This document shows, piece by piece, positions 49,419 through 58,098 of a stretch of DNA of 60,440 nucleotides. The notes below the pieces were generated by a model, which saw only the letters and a program-made list of their open reading frames with translations, did not search any database and had not been told where the DNA came from. The position numbers and the translations under genes are program-made. The stretch is from contig NHIP02000003.1 of assembly GCA_002170775.2 (NCBI GenBank), forward strand, positions 48,931-109,370, given 5' to 3'. The stretch's first letter is position 1. The number at the start of each line of letters is the position of its first letter. Source of the DNA: Euryarchaeota archaeon TMED192 (GTDB lineage: Archaea > Thermoplasmatota > Poseidoniia > Poseidoniales > Thalassarchaeaceae).

Positions 49419-50432
49419 TTAGCGAATATTGACGGGTGTTCTCTCTGTTGCTTCGACGACTTGCATGACTTTGTCGACTACATCGACGAATGATCTTGCT
49501 GTTGGCCCCTCGGGATCTGCGATAATTCGGTGTACTCCATCATCACCACCCCTGACGACTCCTGGATCAAAAGGAATCTTGCCCAAGAAGGGGACTTCCA
49601 AATCCTTAGCCGCTTTCTCCCCTCCACCGGATTTGAAAACATCCAGAACGGTTTCCCATCTCCCGTTTTCATCAGTTTCTAACTCCAACGTTAAACCACC
49701 TGGTGCGTCTATTGACACAGATGATCTAGCCGGTGCAGATCCTGTCAACGTATACCCGCTCATATTTTCTACGACCCCTATTACTGGAAGGGAGACTGTC
49801 TTGGCGAAATTGATCGACTTTCGACTATCGAGTAAAGCAACTTCCTGAGGTGTCGTTACAATGACTACTCCATCTATTCCTGGAAGATTCTGTGAGACAG
49901 TGAGTGGTTCGTCACTGGTCCCTGGGGGGAAATCGATGATGAGCGCATCCAATTTGCCCCATGCTACGTCTCCAATGAATTGCTGAATAGCACCGAGTTT
50001 GATCGGTCCCCTCCATATGACTGGCTTGTCAGGATCCTCGATGAGGAATGCCATTGAGATGACTTTGATTCCTTCGGGGCCAATCGCTGGGAATATCTGG
50101 CCCTCCTCGACATGTAGCTCGGCTTCTTCAAGTGCCAGCATCTTGGGAATGTTTGGACCTGTTATATCGATATCCATGATTCCAACTGACATTCCTCTCC
50201 GTGCGAGAGTGAGTGCTAAGCCTACAGAAACGGTAGATTTTCCTACGCCGCCTTTTCCTGAGAGAACCATTATCTTGTGTTTTATCGACTTATCCATCTC
50301 TTCCATTCGCATCTTCCGACGCATCTGAGCGTATGCCTGCTCCATCTGTGCAGCCTGTTCATTTGTGGCAGCAGTCTTCTCATTATCCTGAGGTTTACCT
50401 CCAGCGTGGTGCGAAACGGGACCCTCTGCCAT
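49419..50432 (-). CDS. Mrp/NBP35-family ATPase (ApbC) lacking the C-terminal CxxC
   Basis: 337 residues from ATG 50432; the upstream open frame is discarded. The deviant Walker A VLSGKGGVGKSTVS, MDIDITGPNIPKML, DFPPGTSDEPLT and NMSGYTLT match Mrp/Nbp35, which load and deliver Fe-S clusters. The next motif, normally FxCPxCG binding the bridging cluster, is replaced by a ~45-residue cysteine-free segment before GGGEKAAKDL. An Fe-S transfer role is thus doubtful. The N-terminal helix QMRRKMRMEEMDKSIKHK is normal. It diverges from the phosphatase-like gene across 98 bp. Confidence 0.9.
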   Translation of the reverse strand: MAEGPVSHHAGGKPQDNEKTAATNEQAAQMEQAYAQMRRKMRMEEMDKSIKHKIMVLSGKGGVGKSTVSVGLALTLARRGMSVGIMDIDITGPNIPKMLALEEAELHVEEGQIFPAIGPEGIKVISMAFLIEDPDKPVIWRGPIKLGAIQQFIGDVAWGKLDALIIDFPPGTSDEPLTVSQNLPGIDGVVIVTTPQEVALLDSRKSINFAKTVSLPVIGVVENMSGYTLTGSAPARSSVSIDAPGGLTLELETDENGRWETVLDVFKSGGGEKAAKDLEVPFLGKIPFDPGVVRGGDDGVHRIIADPEGPTARSFVDVVDKVMQVVEATERTPVNIR

Positions 50433-50530
50433 GCTGCCCCTAGTAGACACCGATACTTCAAATTGAGTCTGCCTGTGTATGGGTAATCTATACGTGATAT
50501 TCAAGTATCTTATTTCCTGTATATGAGGAT

Positions 50531-50911
50531 ATGAAGTTACTTTTCGTCTGCGTGGGGAATACATGCAGGAGTCAGATGGCTGAATCAATCGCAAGATATC
50601 ATGGTCATGAGGCGTATTCGGGAGGCACGGAACCTGGGAATAGCGTATCTGAAAATGCAATAGAGGCTCTTGTTGAACGAGGGTACTCTACGGAAGGTCT
50701 TATCCCAAAATCCATTGATCTCGTTTATCCAGGAGATTATGATATGATAATCAGCATGGGATGTGGTGTTTCATGTCCAAACATACCTATCAACGAAGAC
50801 TGGGAGTTGGAAGATCCGGTTGGTCGGGACCTGGAAGTCTTCAGGAGTACCCGAGACGAAATTTTTCTCCGAATCTCGAAGATGGCCAAAGACCTCTCAA
50901 CCGACGCATAG
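50531..50911 (+). CDS. Low-molecular-weight phosphatase / arsenate reductase-like
   Basis: 126 residues. FVCVGNTCRSQMAESIARYH holds the CX5R phosphate loop at the N-terminus, and DWELEDPVGRD the aspartate DP motif. A downstream CGVSCP may offer the cysteines of arsenate reductases of the LMW-PTP type, but their number and place do not settle which. Substrate: arsenate or a phosphotyrosine-like group. It is followed 30 bp later by tRNA-Gly(GCC). Confidence 0.85.
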   Translation: MKLLFVCVGNTCRSQMAESIARYHGHEAYSGGTEPGNSVSENAIEALVERGYSTEGLIPKSIDLVYPGDYDMIISMGCGVSCPNIPINEDWELEDPVGRDLEVFRSTRDEIFLRISKMAKDLSTDA

Positions 50912-50941
50912 AAAAGGCAAGTTCCGGACACTCGACTCACT

Positions 50942-51016
50942 GCGAGCGTAGTGTAGTGGTTATCACCCCACGTTGCCAACGTGGGAACCCGGGTTCAAAT
51001 CCCGGCGCTCGCACCA
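50942..51016 (+). tRNA. trnG: tRNA-Gly(GCC)
   Basis: The cloverleaf is complete: acceptor GCGAGCG with CGCTCGC, D arm with TGGTTATCAC, anticodon stem CCACG/CGTGG around TTGCCAA (anticodon GCC), T arm CCGGG-TTCAAAT-CCCGG, discriminator A, and encoded CCA at 51014-51016. It would decode GGC and GGU. No intron is seen. It is just downstream of the phosphatase-like gene and convergent with the large surface protein. Confidence 0.95.
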
Positions 51017-51017
51017 T

Positions 51018-54000
51018 CTATTCGATCGATTCATCGGAGATGAAAACTCTGATTATCGCCCCGATTGCACCCATTGTCAGCATTGCTGCGACTACAACCG
51101 CCAGCATGTCGGCATTGCTTCCCAGCCAACTAGCAGAATCTGGTGATTCTTCTCTGACAAGTGTGATCTGATGGCCTTGTTCTTCAGGAGGGGTCATAGA
51201 CTGGTAGATATCAGTCGCCCTGATTCTTATTTCCATGGTTCCCGATTCAAGGGAAGATCTTGCATTGAATTCAAGGGAGTACATTCCATCCCCTGCAATT
51301 CTATCTCCATTCAAACCATTGTCATTCATGTTCAACCATGACTCCGATGACCCGATTGGGGCCAAGCGGCCTATCTTTGTCTGAACGACGGAAACTCCAT
51401 CTGGATCGTAAACGCTTACCTCGAAGACATGTCGGTTGGGTTCCCCTGAAATTGGTAAGACTACGGAACCTAGGTATTCTTCCCCTGTGGTCTGCGGATC
51501 CCCCCTGATTAATATCGAGGTGGAAATCATAGGTGGTTCATTCAGTACAATGAATGAGATGTCGTCGCCCAATACGCCAGTATGGATCGTTCTTGCTCCG
51601 AATGAGTCCTCAAGTACGATGGGGAAGGCCACCTTTCCAGGACTTACCCCATTTGGCATTATGGCGCTACCGGACCAGGTGTCTCCAGTCAATTCGAGCA
51701 TCACCTTATCACCGCCGTATGACTGCAAATCTATGCTAACAGTAGCGATTCCATGCATATCCGTTGCATCGACCGAGATAGAGAACTCTTCCCCCCGGAA
51801 TAGTCGATTTGGTGCTCTATCGACCTCTATGACCCTAGGTCCTGGATTAGTGATATTCAGTATGACGTTCTCAGATATCGTTGCCCAAATGTCCTCCACG
51901 TAGATAGTGGCTTCCATGGCCCCATAGAATAATCCCGAGGAGTTGACTTGAGTAGTCCAGATGTCATCATGGACAACGAGGTCGCCTGAGAGGCCGGAGT
52001 CTGAAAGCTCCAATATCCCCCAATCCTCGCCGTGGAGATCTATCATTACCGAAATTACGTCAGTATCCGGATCCACAATGGTAACTTCGAGATGTACATT
52101 GCCCCCTTCTCCACGCCATATCCCCTCTCTGTAAGCAACGCCTGTAATCTCGGGAAGGGTATTTTCAGCAGCAGTGATGACGGACGGCCTGAGCACCCTG
52201 TCAACTGTCTGAGTTTCCCTGAATATCGATGGGTCTTCGTCCTCCAGAATGGGCAAGGAAATCGTACGCTCACAATAGATAAGCAATCCTGCTAAGATCC
52301 CTTCATTGACTGTGGAACCAATTGCTTGCCCCCCACCCGGATATGTTCCAATCCATTCTGCTGACTTAACCTCATGGCCATCGATATCTTCAATCGAGAT
52401 ATTTTGTACATCAACAGCCATGGAAAATCGGCCATCATGCACCAAATCTATGCTATCGCCCTGGATCAGCACATCAGGTACCAGCCCAGACTCTCTTGAC
52501 ACATTTGAAGAAAGAATAGAAACGGCTTCTGGGGGCACTGGGCTTAGAACTCTTGGAGATTCCGGAGGGAATTCATTGTTGACTTCTCCATTATCCTCGA
52601 CATATCGATATCTCACTACCGGAGATTCCCAGTCGATGTAGGGAGACGTGTACAAATAGGTAAGATTGTGTTCGGAATATAGCTCCTGGCCAGGAACGGT
52701 GAATGCAGATCCGGAGACATTGAACCAATATTCATCACGAATAACGATCACGTCGTGGTCAACTCCAGAAGAATTAGTCTGCACACCGGTATCCATGATT
52801 TGCCGGACTGATCCAAATGTTCCGGAGGCGGTGCCAGAATAGATGCCGTCAAGGATGAATGTATCAGCGATGATTACCCCGTCTAACTGTTCATTGTAAA
52901 TCTCTTCAATAGTTCCATTTACCTCGATCTGGATACCATTCTCATCCTCAATCAAGACATCAAAATCACCATCTCCTCTGAATCTCTGATGTTGCTCGAC
53001 ACGCTGATCTCCTTCCCAACGTTCCCTCAGAATGAACTCGTCAAGTTCGAAGTTTATCCTATCTGAGTCGAACTCAATCAGTGCGGTAGCCATTGCCTCG
53101 ATCCAGATGTCCTGGAAGACTCGTTGACCATCTACATCGGTAGTTTCGTACCTCAATAAGGATATATCGCCCGAGATATCAAGTGATCCCTCCTCATTTG
53201 AATTCAAAACTAATGAGCCGTTTGCCTCGAGTTCCAGGTGCTCAGTGATAATGCCATTTTCTAGTGTTCTGATGAATTTGGCTTCTCTAACTGTGCCATT
53301 GACCGATATGCCCTCAAAACCATCATGGAGGATCATTCGTATTGTTCCTGAACCTTCCAAGTGAAACTCCTGGCTGGAAAGGGCAGTTCCATTCCAAGAC
53401 TCGTTCAACCATGCCCTCTGAATATCCAGGTTGACATCGATCTCCCTGTCTTGATCGTTAAGCATCAATCGAATGGTTCCGTTTCCAAGCTCGTTGGCTT
53501 CTAGATTCAAATCTGAGCGTTGCTGCCACCCTCTTCCAGTTACATATAATGCAGTTTCATCTGCTCCAGAAGTTAACGACCAAGTTGTTTCTCTGGTGAT
53601 TTCGTGGTCCATAACCGGCTGATTCCACATTGTGACTTCGAACGACCTCTCACATGATGCTTCAGTAGTTTCGACCGAGATGGAGACGGTATCCCCGAAA
53701 GACGGAGCATGAGCCATCTGTATGTCTATCACCCCCCCTGCGGTGAAGGAGGAATACGTTCCAACCTGGATTCCAGCGTTATCGATATGGGTTGCAATTA
53801 CATCCACGTTAGAAGGGTCCACTGCAAGGGGGAATGCAGGATAGAATTGAACTCTGTAAGCATGTTGAGTTTGTTCGCCTGAATCGCTCCAAAAGGTTCC
53901 CCAGTCTGCATGTATGACACACACTCTGGAATCGGACTCATTACCTTCTTGCTGTGCTACCGCAATTGATGAGAAGGCGAGTGACGCTGTCAGTACAGCC

Positions 54001-54032
54001 AGGGCGAATGCCTCGACTTTCCGCGTTACCAT
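51018..54032 (-). CDS. Large secreted/surface protein with C-terminal anchor
   Basis: 1004 residues. A signal peptide (about residues 1-26, ending SSIAVAQ) and a C-terminal helix (about 973-995, then a basic-acidic tail) suggest a surface protein anchored at its C-terminus. Residues ~180-420 show several tandem ~55-65-residue beta-rich repeats alternating EVNGT/DISGD-like turns. The second half contains at least two Ig-like or 'choice-of-anchor'-like repeats with DNGLNGDRIAGDG and DSGLSGDLVVHDD motifs. Asn-rich NxS/T sites are many, consistent with glycosylation. A cell envelope or adhesion role is inferred. It lies just downstream of the DUF6015-like gene. Confidence 0.85.
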   Translation of the reverse strand: MVTRKVEAFALAVLTASLAFSSIAVAQQEGNESDSRVCVIHADWGTFWSDSGEQTQHAYRVQFYPAFPLAVDPSNVDVIATHIDNAGIQVGTYSSFTAGGVIDIQMAHAPSFGDTVSISVETTEASCERSFEVTMWNQPVMDHEITRETTWSLTSGADETALYVTGRGWQQRSDLNLEANELGNGTIRLMLNDQDREIDVNLDIQRAWLNESWNGTALSSQEFHLEGSGTIRMILHDGFEGISVNGTVREAKFIRTLENGIITEHLELEANGSLVLNSNEEGSLDISGDISLLRYETTDVDGQRVFQDIWIEAMATALIEFDSDRINFELDEFILRERWEGDQRVEQHQRFRGDGDFDVLIEDENGIQIEVNGTIEEIYNEQLDGVIIADTFILDGIYSGTASGTFGSVRQIMDTGVQTNSSGVDHDVIVIRDEYWFNVSGSAFTVPGQELYSEHNLTYLYTSPYIDWESPVVRYRYVEDNGEVNNEFPPESPRVLSPVPPEAVSILSSNVSRESGLVPDVLIQGDSIDLVHDGRFSMAVDVQNISIEDIDGHEVKSAEWIGTYPGGGQAIGSTVNEGILAGLLIYCERTISLPILEDEDPSIFRETQTVDRVLRPSVITAAENTLPEITGVAYREGIWRGEGGNVHLEVTIVDPDTDVISVMIDLHGEDWGILELSDSGLSGDLVVHDDIWTTQVNSSGLFYGAMEATIYVEDIWATISENVILNITNPGPRVIEVDRAPNRLFRGEEFSISVDATDMHGIATVSIDLQSYGGDKVMLELTGDTWSGSAIMPNGVSPGKVAFPIVLEDSFGARTIHTGVLGDDISFIVLNEPPMISTSILIRGDPQTTGEEYLGSVVLPISGEPNRHVFEVSVYDPDGVSVVQTKIGRLAPIGSSESWLNMNDNGLNGDRIAGDGMYSLEFNARSSLESGTMEIRIRATDIYQSMTPPEEQGHQITLVREESPDSASWLGSNADMLAVVVAAMLTMGAIGAIIRVFISDESIE

Positions 54033-54080
54033 ATTGCCTTTGGCTGCTTTTTTCGTATAACAGGCTGTGGGCGTATTGAC

Positions 54081-54485
54081 TCAAAACAGTGGTTCATCCC
54101 AGTCGTCTTCCTCTCCTGCTTTCTCTCTCCACACAGTCTGAGGGACATCTTCGTACAGACCCGCATATGGGTCTTCATCATCGTCATCTTTAGATCCTCT
54201 TCCAACATATTGGCCTGCATTAGACTTGAATTTCCAGTAGTGTATTCTCCACTCCCTTCCATCCCAGAGTGTGGTCTCCTCTGATTCAGTGGTCAAGAGA
54301 TCGTAATCTTGAAGTTGATAAAACAGGTTTCTATCGTTTGGCTCCAACGCATTGTCGATAATTCGATTGGAGAACCCAAAGAATCCAAGTGCATGTTCAG
54401 CAATCGATTCAGCGACACTTACCTCCATGTCCATATCGACACGATTACGAATTGCTTGAGTCAGATCTTGGAGTGTTAGGCCCAT
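54081..54485 (-). CDS. DUF6015-like archaeal protein
   Basis: 134 residues. ALGFFGFSNRIIDNALEPND and YQLQDYDLLTTESEETTLWD followed by GREWRIHYWKF fit the pattern I recall for an archaeal DUF6015-type family; the function is not known. The C-terminal 40 residues are acidic and disordered. It precedes the surface protein by 48 bp on the same strand. A shorter open frame at 54026-54262 in another frame is a shadow. Confidence 0.75.
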   Translation of the reverse strand: MGLTLQDLTQAIRNRVDMDMEVSVAESIAEHALGFFGFSNRIIDNALEPNDRNLFYQLQDYDLLTTESEETTLWDGREWRIHYWKFKSNAGQYVGRGSKDDDDEDPYAGLYEDVPQTVWREKAGEEDDWDEPLF

Positions 54486-54577
54486 ATGTCGTCACCCGCG
54501 CAACCCATCGACATAGGGTTCGTTATTTCAACATGGTTCGCGTAAGCGTCGAATACCGGTTGCCGCACGGAGCAATT

Positions 54578-55489
54578 ATGGCGGCATCGGCGCGAATCGG
54601 TTTTCTCGGTCTCGAAGAGGACTGGTCGCAAGTTCCTGATGTCTCTGTTATTCAGGTTCCATTCGAAATGACGGTGAGTTATGGGACTGGTACCTCAATG
54701 GGTCCTTCAGCAACGTTAGAAGCATCTTCACAAGTAGAGATTTACTCGGATTATCTTGCAGATGATTTACCAGCCGGCATGAACATTAGAACTCTAGATG
54801 CTTGGGAATTTGAAGGCCCAACTTTGATTTCTCATCTTGAATCGATACAAGGCCATATCGAACAGGGAATAACTCATGGCGAGTTTCCAATCCTGCTTGG
54901 AGGGGAGCACGGGCTTCTTCTCCCGGCTCTAAAGGCCTGTGTCACAGGAGGGGTTTTGGAAACTCTGAATGACCTCACCTTAGTTCAGATAGATGCTCAC
55001 GCCGATCTTCGTGATCACTTGAATGGTGAACGTTTTAGTCATGGAACGGTAGTTAGAAGATGTCTTGATGAAGGGCTCAGCCGTGCTATTCAAATCGGAA
55101 TTCGAGCCTATTCCTCAGATGAGGCTCGCATGATAGAATCGGATGATAGGATCATTGCATGGCGGGCTAGGGAAATTCGGGAAGATGAGCAGACTATCCT
55201 TTCTATTCTTGATTGCTTGTCGGACATAAACGGCCCCATTTGGTTGAGTATAGATGTTGATGCTCTAGATCCGTCAATTGTACCCGGAACTGGAACACCG
55301 GTACCGGGCGGGCTTGACTACTGGCTTGTGAATCGTATCATAGAGGGTGTATTCGAAGGAAATGGGCGCGTTATCGGTGCCGACATATCAGAGATTGCGC
55401 CGGACGAATATGGAATAACGCAATTTACAGCTGCCAGTCTTGCAACCTCAGTTCTTGCCTGTCATGCAAAGACGAAGAGGGGGGTTTGA
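54578..55489 (+). CDS. speB: Agmatinase / arginase-family ureohydrolase
   Basis: 303 residues from ATG 54578 with GGAG just upstream; ATG 54533 is the alternative. The binuclear Mn motifs are LLGGEHGLLLP, IDAHADLRDH and LSIDVDALDPSIVPGTGTPVPGG. The family hydrolyses agmatine to putrescine and urea, or related guanidino compounds. Agmatine use is typical of archaea for polyamine synthesis; the precise substrate is not fixed by these motifs. It is followed by the GNAT gene 3 bp after its stop. Confidence 0.92.
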   Translation: MAASARIGFLGLEEDWSQVPDVSVIQVPFEMTVSYGTGTSMGPSATLEASSQVEIYSDYLADDLPAGMNIRTLDAWEFEGPTLISHLESIQGHIEQGITHGEFPILLGGEHGLLLPALKACVTGGVLETLNDLTLVQIDAHADLRDHLNGERFSHGTVVRRCLDEGLSRAIQIGIRAYSSDEARMIESDDRIIAWRAREIREDEQTILSILDCLSDINGPIWLSIDVDALDPSIVPGTGTPVPGGLDYWLVNRIIEGVFEGNGRVIGADISEIAPDEYGITQFTAASLATSVLACHAKTKRGV

Positions 55490-55492
55490 GGC

Positions 55493-55903
55493 TTGTTCAT
55501 AGTCGAGAGGGGGGTTCCTTCTCCAGAAGTTTTCCTCATGATCAGAAAGGCAGCAGGAATGGGGCCTAGATCAATGGAAGGTGCTACCAGGGGATTGGGG
55601 AGAGAGTTGTGCTCAGTGGTTCTAAAGCTTGAAGAAAACGAAAAAATTGTTGGAATGGGGCGAATTGTGGGGGACGGAGGGACCGTATTCCATATCTGCG
55701 ACATGGCTGTTATTCCTGATTACCAAAGACAGGGCGGGGGTACAATGGTAATGAATGAGTTAATGCGTTACATCAAGGAAGAAGCCCCGACTAACACATA
55801 CATCAATCTCCTAGCAGATGTCAGTGGTTTCTACGAACGCTGGGGTTTCAAACCATCTCGTCCTTCCTCCACAGGCATGCATCTAAGGAGCGATTCTAGG
55901 TGA
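55493..55903 (+). CDS. GNAT-family N-acetyltransferase
   Basis: 136 residues from a TTG at 55493, 3 bp after the agmatinase stop. The acetyl-CoA loop is VIPDYQRQGGGTMVMNELM (Q/RxxGxG/A), followed by FYERWGFKPSRP. Small single-domain GNATs acetylate amines or proteins. Its tight coupling to agmatinase suggests a polyamine or guanidine substrate, but this is inference from position. Confidence 0.87.
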   Translation: MFIVERGVPSPEVFLMIRKAAGMGPRSMEGATRGLGRELCSVVLKLEENEKIVGMGRIVGDGGTVFHICDMAVIPDYQRQGGGTMVMNELMRYIKEEAPTNTYINLLADVSGFYERWGFKPSRPSSTGMHLRSDSR

Positions 55904-55946
55904 TTATAGTCGTATTATTCAATAATGAGGATTAGGGAGATTGTAC

Positions 55947-56591
55947 ATGGGAGAAGAGGCCATCACCCTTGAGGTGGGCGGTATGACCTGCGACGGTTGC
56001 GCCGGAAGGGTCCGTAGTGCCCTCGAAGACGTATCCGGAGTCGTATCTGCGGTTGTATCTCATGAGTCAGGCTCAGCTATCGTTTCGCACTCCGGAGTCC
56101 CTCGGAGTTTGATGGCCGGCGCTGTCCGCGCAATCGGCTATTCTGTGGACGGAAGTGCTGAGGAGTTTCACTGGCGGGATGGTTCTGTTTGGAATCGGTC
56201 TGCCTACAATACAATGTGGTGCTTAATCGGTTGTAGTATTGGGGATCTTGGGACGATCGCCTATTTCCAATTTGTTTGGACAGATTCAGGGTGGTCGACT
56301 ATGGCAATCATGATGCTTGCCATAATGAACGGATTGTTGACTTCAATTGCTCTTGAAACCGTGATATTGCTGAAACAACTTCCATTCCGAAATGCATTGC
56401 GAACCGCAGCGGGGATGTCATTGATTTCCATGATCGCGATGGAAGCTGCAATGAATATCACAGATATTGTGTTGACAGGGGGTGCCATGTTGACATGGTA
56501 CGCCATTATCCCGATGTGGGTTGCTGGGTTCCTGACGCCCTGGCCATACAACTATTGGCGCCTGAAGAAATACGGTGTAGCTTGTCATTGA
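55947..56591 (+). CDS. HMA metal-binding domain fused to DUF4396 membrane domain
   Basis: 214 residues from ATG 55947; a TTG at 55941 is also in frame. Residues 5-70 are a heavy-metal-associated domain with EVGGMTCDGCAGRVRSAL (CxxC). The rest is a DUF4396-type membrane domain: MWCLIGCSIGDLGTIAYFQF, SIALETVILL, GMSLISMIAMEAAMNITD, and PYNYWRLKKYGVACH. About four helices are present. A copper or other soft-metal sensing or transport role is inferred from the HMA part; DUF4396 has no assigned function that I know of. Confidence 0.88.
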   Translation: MGEEAITLEVGGMTCDGCAGRVRSALEDVSGVVSAVVSHESGSAIVSHSGVPRSLMAGAVRAIGYSVDGSAEEFHWRDGSVWNRSAYNTMWCLIGCSIGDLGTIAYFQFVWTDSGWSTMAIMMLAIMNGLLTSIALETVILLKQLPFRNALRTAAGMSLISMIAMEAAMNITDIVLTGGAMLTWYAIIPMWVAGFLTPWPYNYWRLKKYGVACH

Positions 56592-56618
56592 TTCGAGTCA
56601 TCTTTTAGTTAGTCAAAC

Positions 56619-58004
56619 ATGCAAATGATTCTTGGTGGTAGCCCCTACAGCGGCGCTATGCGCCGCTGGGTTACCGCATTCGTTGTGGGGTCAATGCTCG
56701 CAGTTTCTGCTGCACCTGTGGCAACTGCGCAGTTTGGTCAGCCCGACATTGTCCAAGAGCACTGGTATCATTCCTATGCCACCCTGACATTGGACCTCAA
56801 TGAATGGGCGGATGATTATCCGGGTATAATCAATCTATTCAGTATAGGAAAAACGGAGTTAGGGAGAGAAATATGGATGTTGCAGATCTCTGATTGGAGC
56901 ATTGAAACCAAACCAGATGGGACGGCGAAAGATGTGGCATATATTGATGGAGGGCATCATGGAAATGAGCATCTCGGAACTGAATTGGCTTTCCTTGTTG
57001 CGGAATACTATATTGAGGGATGGATCGATGAAGAGCAGGATGTAATCGACGTTTTGACCAATACGGAATTGCATATCCTGATTATGCTAAACGCAGATGG
57101 TAATGACTTCGATACTAGATGGAATGTGAATCAAGTGGATCTGAATAGGAATTACGACCATTATTGGAATACCTGTCCAACGACTCAGCCGGGAAGTAGT
57201 GCGTTTAGTGAATCTGAAACTTTCGCGAATTCGATATACATGAATGATGTTGTACCTCATGCTGATTTGTACATCACCATGCACACGGGGGTGTGGATCA
57301 TGCTCTACCCGTGGGGTAAATGGCCAGATCAACCTTCGGATTGGGAAATGTATCATTTCATCAAAGATGAAATTAATACCAATATTTCTGACATACCCAT
57401 CCGAAATGCCAATCAGGGCTTGTACCCAAACTGCGGTACGAGCAGGGATTACGGATACGGAGTAATGGGGTATCCTACGTTTACCTTTGAAACAGATGAT
57501 GAGCAATTTCTTCTTGGCACGGTAGAGGCCCTCTCAGATAGATTGGAAGAGGAGCTCGATGTTATGCGATATCTGATTCAGAATATTTGGTTCTGGCGTG
57601 CTCGCTTGGTTGTAGAAGAGGTCGAAATCAACGGAGGGGAGGTGAAAGCTCATGTTGTGAACTTAGGGCATGCTAGTACATCCAATGCAACACTCCAGTA
57701 CATCAGTTCTAATGGAGATTTATTGTGGAATTCCTCAAGCTTCGGTGTCAACGCAACTAATGAAACAAATGTGGTCTTCGATAGCGAAGGTCTTACTATC
57801 GTGGACAGTGGATCTTGGAGCATAAGTTATCAGAAGAGAGTGATTGATGCTTCGATGTGGGTAGATGAGGTAGTGGACCTAGACGTAGTAGACTGGTCCG
57901 GCAAAGATTCCAGTGGTTTTCTTCCAACTCCCTCGGTGTTTGTCTTATTCATCGCCTTCGCTCTTGCTGCTATTGGTGGAAGAAATAGCAGATTGGAACT
58001 ATAA
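56619..58004 (+). CDS. Secreted M14 zinc carboxypeptidase with C-terminal anchor
   Basis: 461 residues. A signal peptide (ending about ATAQ) precedes the M14 domain. GGHHGNEHLGTELAF supplies the HxxE zinc ligands, NRNYDHYW the substrate-binding Asn-Arg, MHTGVW the third histidine, and TFTFETDDE the catalytic glutamate. After a beta-rich C-part, residues ~436-461 form an SSGFLPTPS-hydrophobic-RNSRLEL tail, reminiscent of archaeal PGF-CTERM-type sorting signals. It would cleave C-terminal residues from peptides outside the cell. It is followed by the M17 gene. Confidence 0.93.
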   Translation: MQMILGGSPYSGAMRRWVTAFVVGSMLAVSAAPVATAQFGQPDIVQEHWYHSYATLTLDLNEWADDYPGIINLFSIGKTELGREIWMLQISDWSIETKPDGTAKDVAYIDGGHHGNEHLGTELAFLVAEYYIEGWIDEEQDVIDVLTNTELHILIMLNADGNDFDTRWNVNQVDLNRNYDHYWNTCPTTQPGSSAFSESETFANSIYMNDVVPHADLYITMHTGVWIMLYPWGKWPDQPSDWEMYHFIKDEINTNISDIPIRNANQGLYPNCGTSRDYGYGVMGYPTFTFETDDEQFLLGTVEALSDRLEEELDVMRYLIQNIWFWRARLVVEEVEINGGEVKAHVVNLGHASTSNATLQYISSNGDLLWNSSSFGVNATNETNVVFDSEGLTIVDSGSWSISYQKRVIDASMWVDEVVDLDVVDWSGKDSSGFLPTPSVFVLFIAFALAAIGGRNSRLEL

Positions 58005-58098
58005 TTTATCGATCCAAATGATTGATTATCATTTCAAAGTTAATGTTTCTAAGCAATTATTTGTATATCATTACAAAATACGATAGTTTAGTGATATT

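Noticed and set aside
53850-54262. 54026-54262 minus-strand ORF overlapping the DUF6015-like and surface genes
   Set aside because: It lies in another frame of a recognisable gene and has a low-complexity Met/Lys/Thr-rich translation.
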